From contig CAZWXH010000020.1 in the NCBI GenBank assembly GCA_964637725.1, positions 1 through 22,305 on the forward strand: 22,305 bases of DNA, read 5' to 3'. Of the stretch, positions 21,545 to 22,305 are shown piece by piece (position 1 is the first letter of the stretch; the number at the start of each line of letters is the position of its first letter). The position numbers were made by a program, and so were the translations under genes. The notes under the pieces were generated by a model that saw only the letters and a program-made list of their open reading frames with translations, did not search any database and was not told the origin of the DNA. Source of the DNA: CAZWXH01 sp964637725 (GTDB taxonomy: Bacteria; Bacillota_I; Bacilli_A; Erysipelotrichales; Coprobacillaceae).

Positions 21545-22282
21545 ATGAAATTTATGCTCAATAACAATTTTACACGAAAAGTATCACAAGAAACTAAACT
21601 TGTTTTTATCTTTATTCTCGTGCCATTATATTTGTATTGTGGTTCTCTTATTGGAACGGCATTGATTAAACTTGTTACACAAACTTTCTCTTTACAATTG
21701 GATATAAACACAATCAATGCTTATTTAAACCTTATAGTTGATTTTTCATTGTTACTGATTGTGTTTTGTATGATGAAAGAAAATATTAAGTTACAATGGA
21801 GTGATTTCAAAAAAGACTTAAAAGATAATTTGATTTATGGTTTAGTTATCGGAACTGCACTCGTATATGGAGTAGGAATCATAGGTGGGTTATTAACAAG
21901 CCTTCTAGGTGGTGCTTCAACAAGTGAAAATCAAGCAATTATATCTGCAGTGATAAGAACATCACCAGTTGTCATGGCAATAACAACGATTTTTCTAGCA
22001 CCAATTTTAGAAGAACTGATTTTTAGGGGTATTATATTTTCATGGTTATATGAAGTTCATCCTGTAATTGCTCATTTATTAACAGCGTTTATTTTCTCTT
22101 TTATGCATATTATGAATGCTGTTTTATCAGGAAATAGTGCTGAATGGCTACAAATATTTTCATATTTTTTAATGGCTTTAGTTTTTAGTTATTTGTATGA
22201 GAAAAGAAACAATATCTTTGTGCCGATGATTACACATGTGATGAATAACTTGATATCAGTTATATATATATTCTTTATGTAA
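21545..22282 (+). CDS. CPBP-family intramembrane metalloprotease (Abi/CAAX protease-like)
   Basis: The 245-residue membrane protein has about seven or eight hydrophobic segments. It carries the three family motifs: Glu156-Glu157-x3-Arg161 in EELIFRG, Phe184-x3-His188 in FSFMH, and His231-x3-Asn235 in HVMNN. These place the presumed zinc-like active site within the membrane. Bacterial relatives include bacteriocin self-immunity proteins and factors that process or regulate membrane proteins; which applies here is not visible, and no bacteriocin gene is nearby. ATG 21545 begins on the base after the DUF975 stop, with GGAG (21532-21535) upstream. After its TAA only 23 bases remain, including TTGACT (22288-22293), which could be a -35 box of the next gene. 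Confidence 0.9.
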   Translation: MKFMLNNNFTRKVSQETKLVFIFILVPLYLYCGSLIGTALIKLVTQTFSLQLDINTINAYLNLIVDFSLLLIVFCMMKENIKLQWSDFKKDLKDNLIYGLVIGTALVYGVGIIGGLLTSLLGGASTSENQAIISAVIRTSPVVMAITTIFLAPILEELIFRGIIFSWLYEVHPVIAHLLTAFIFSFMHIMNAVLSGNSAEWLQIFSYFLMALVFSYLYEKRNNIFVPMITHVMNNLISVIYIFFM

Positions 22283-22305
22283 AAGGATTGACTACAATTT
22301 GTAAT

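Noticed and set aside
1..22305. tRNA, CRISPR, IS element, prophage or riboswitch
   Set aside because: No cloverleaf-like sequences, spaced direct repeats, transposase or integrase motifs, or long structured leaders were found by eye; the longest gene-free gap is about 200 bases (4298-4501).

Overview
The window is AT-rich, densely coded bacterial DNA of a low-GC Gram-positive (Bacillota) type. The gene content (teichoic acid export ABC pair, CDP-glycerol enzymes, type II fatty acid synthesis genes, a NdoA-like MazF), strong AGGAGG ribosome sites and TATAAT promoters all point that way. An Erysipelotrichia/Coprobacillus-like gut lineage would fit the style, but that is an impression and not something the sequence proves. 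The standard code applies: tryptophan is TGG, and stops are almost all TAA. I see no tRNA, rRNA, CRISPR array, IS element or prophage gene.

Layout. (1) 1-3350: 3' part of a fatty-acid-synthesis operon, fabD-fabG-fabF-fabZ, tightly spaced or overlapping, with the last codons of an unseen upstream gene at the left edge. (2) 3347-4297, minus strand: birA, biotin-protein ligase/repressor, convergent with fabZ and sharing its stop-codon bases. (3) 4384-7644: accessory stretch with a DUF3788 gene whose natural start is cut off by an in-frame stop, an iron-sulfur-flavoprotein-type reductase, and three GNAT acetyltransferases, the last fused to a YoaP domain. (4) 7650-7945: acpP as a single-gene unit with its own promoter and terminator. 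(5) 7957-8889: CorA-type Mg2+ transporter, then a bidirectional terminator. (6) 8906-10507, minus strand: MurJ/SpoVB-type lipid flippase. (7) 10592-11747: membrane-anchored SGNH protein as its own unit. (8) 11797-13245: pyrF-pyrE. (9) 13239-20236: teichoic-acid-type cluster: tagG, tagH, tagD, a glycerophosphotransferase-GT4 fusion and two more glycerophosphotransferase-family proteins, ended by a pair of hairpins. (10) 20273-20605: mazF without a neighbouring antitoxin. (11) 20648-22282: DUF975 membrane protein plus CPBP intramembrane protease, driven by a good extended -10 promoter.

How the genes work together. FabD/G/F/Z and AcpP are the core of fatty acid elongation, and BirA supplies the biotin modification needed by acetyl-CoA carboxylase, so regions 1, 2 and 4 belong together functionally although the accessory stretch separates them. 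The flippase, the SGNH protein and the tag cluster form a cell-envelope block: TagD makes CDP-glycerol, the three glycerophosphotransferase-domain proteins use such donors to build or prime a polyol-phosphate polymer, and TagGH exports it. No tagO or tagA homologue is in view, so the linkage-unit steps must be encoded elsewhere.

Most of the window is ordinary housekeeping. The points most worth a second look are the broken start of the DUF3788 gene, the glycerophosphotransferase-GT4 fusion together with the atypical third transferase, the lone mazF, and several overlapping transcription and translation signals. I did not find convincing evidence of a wholly new system.
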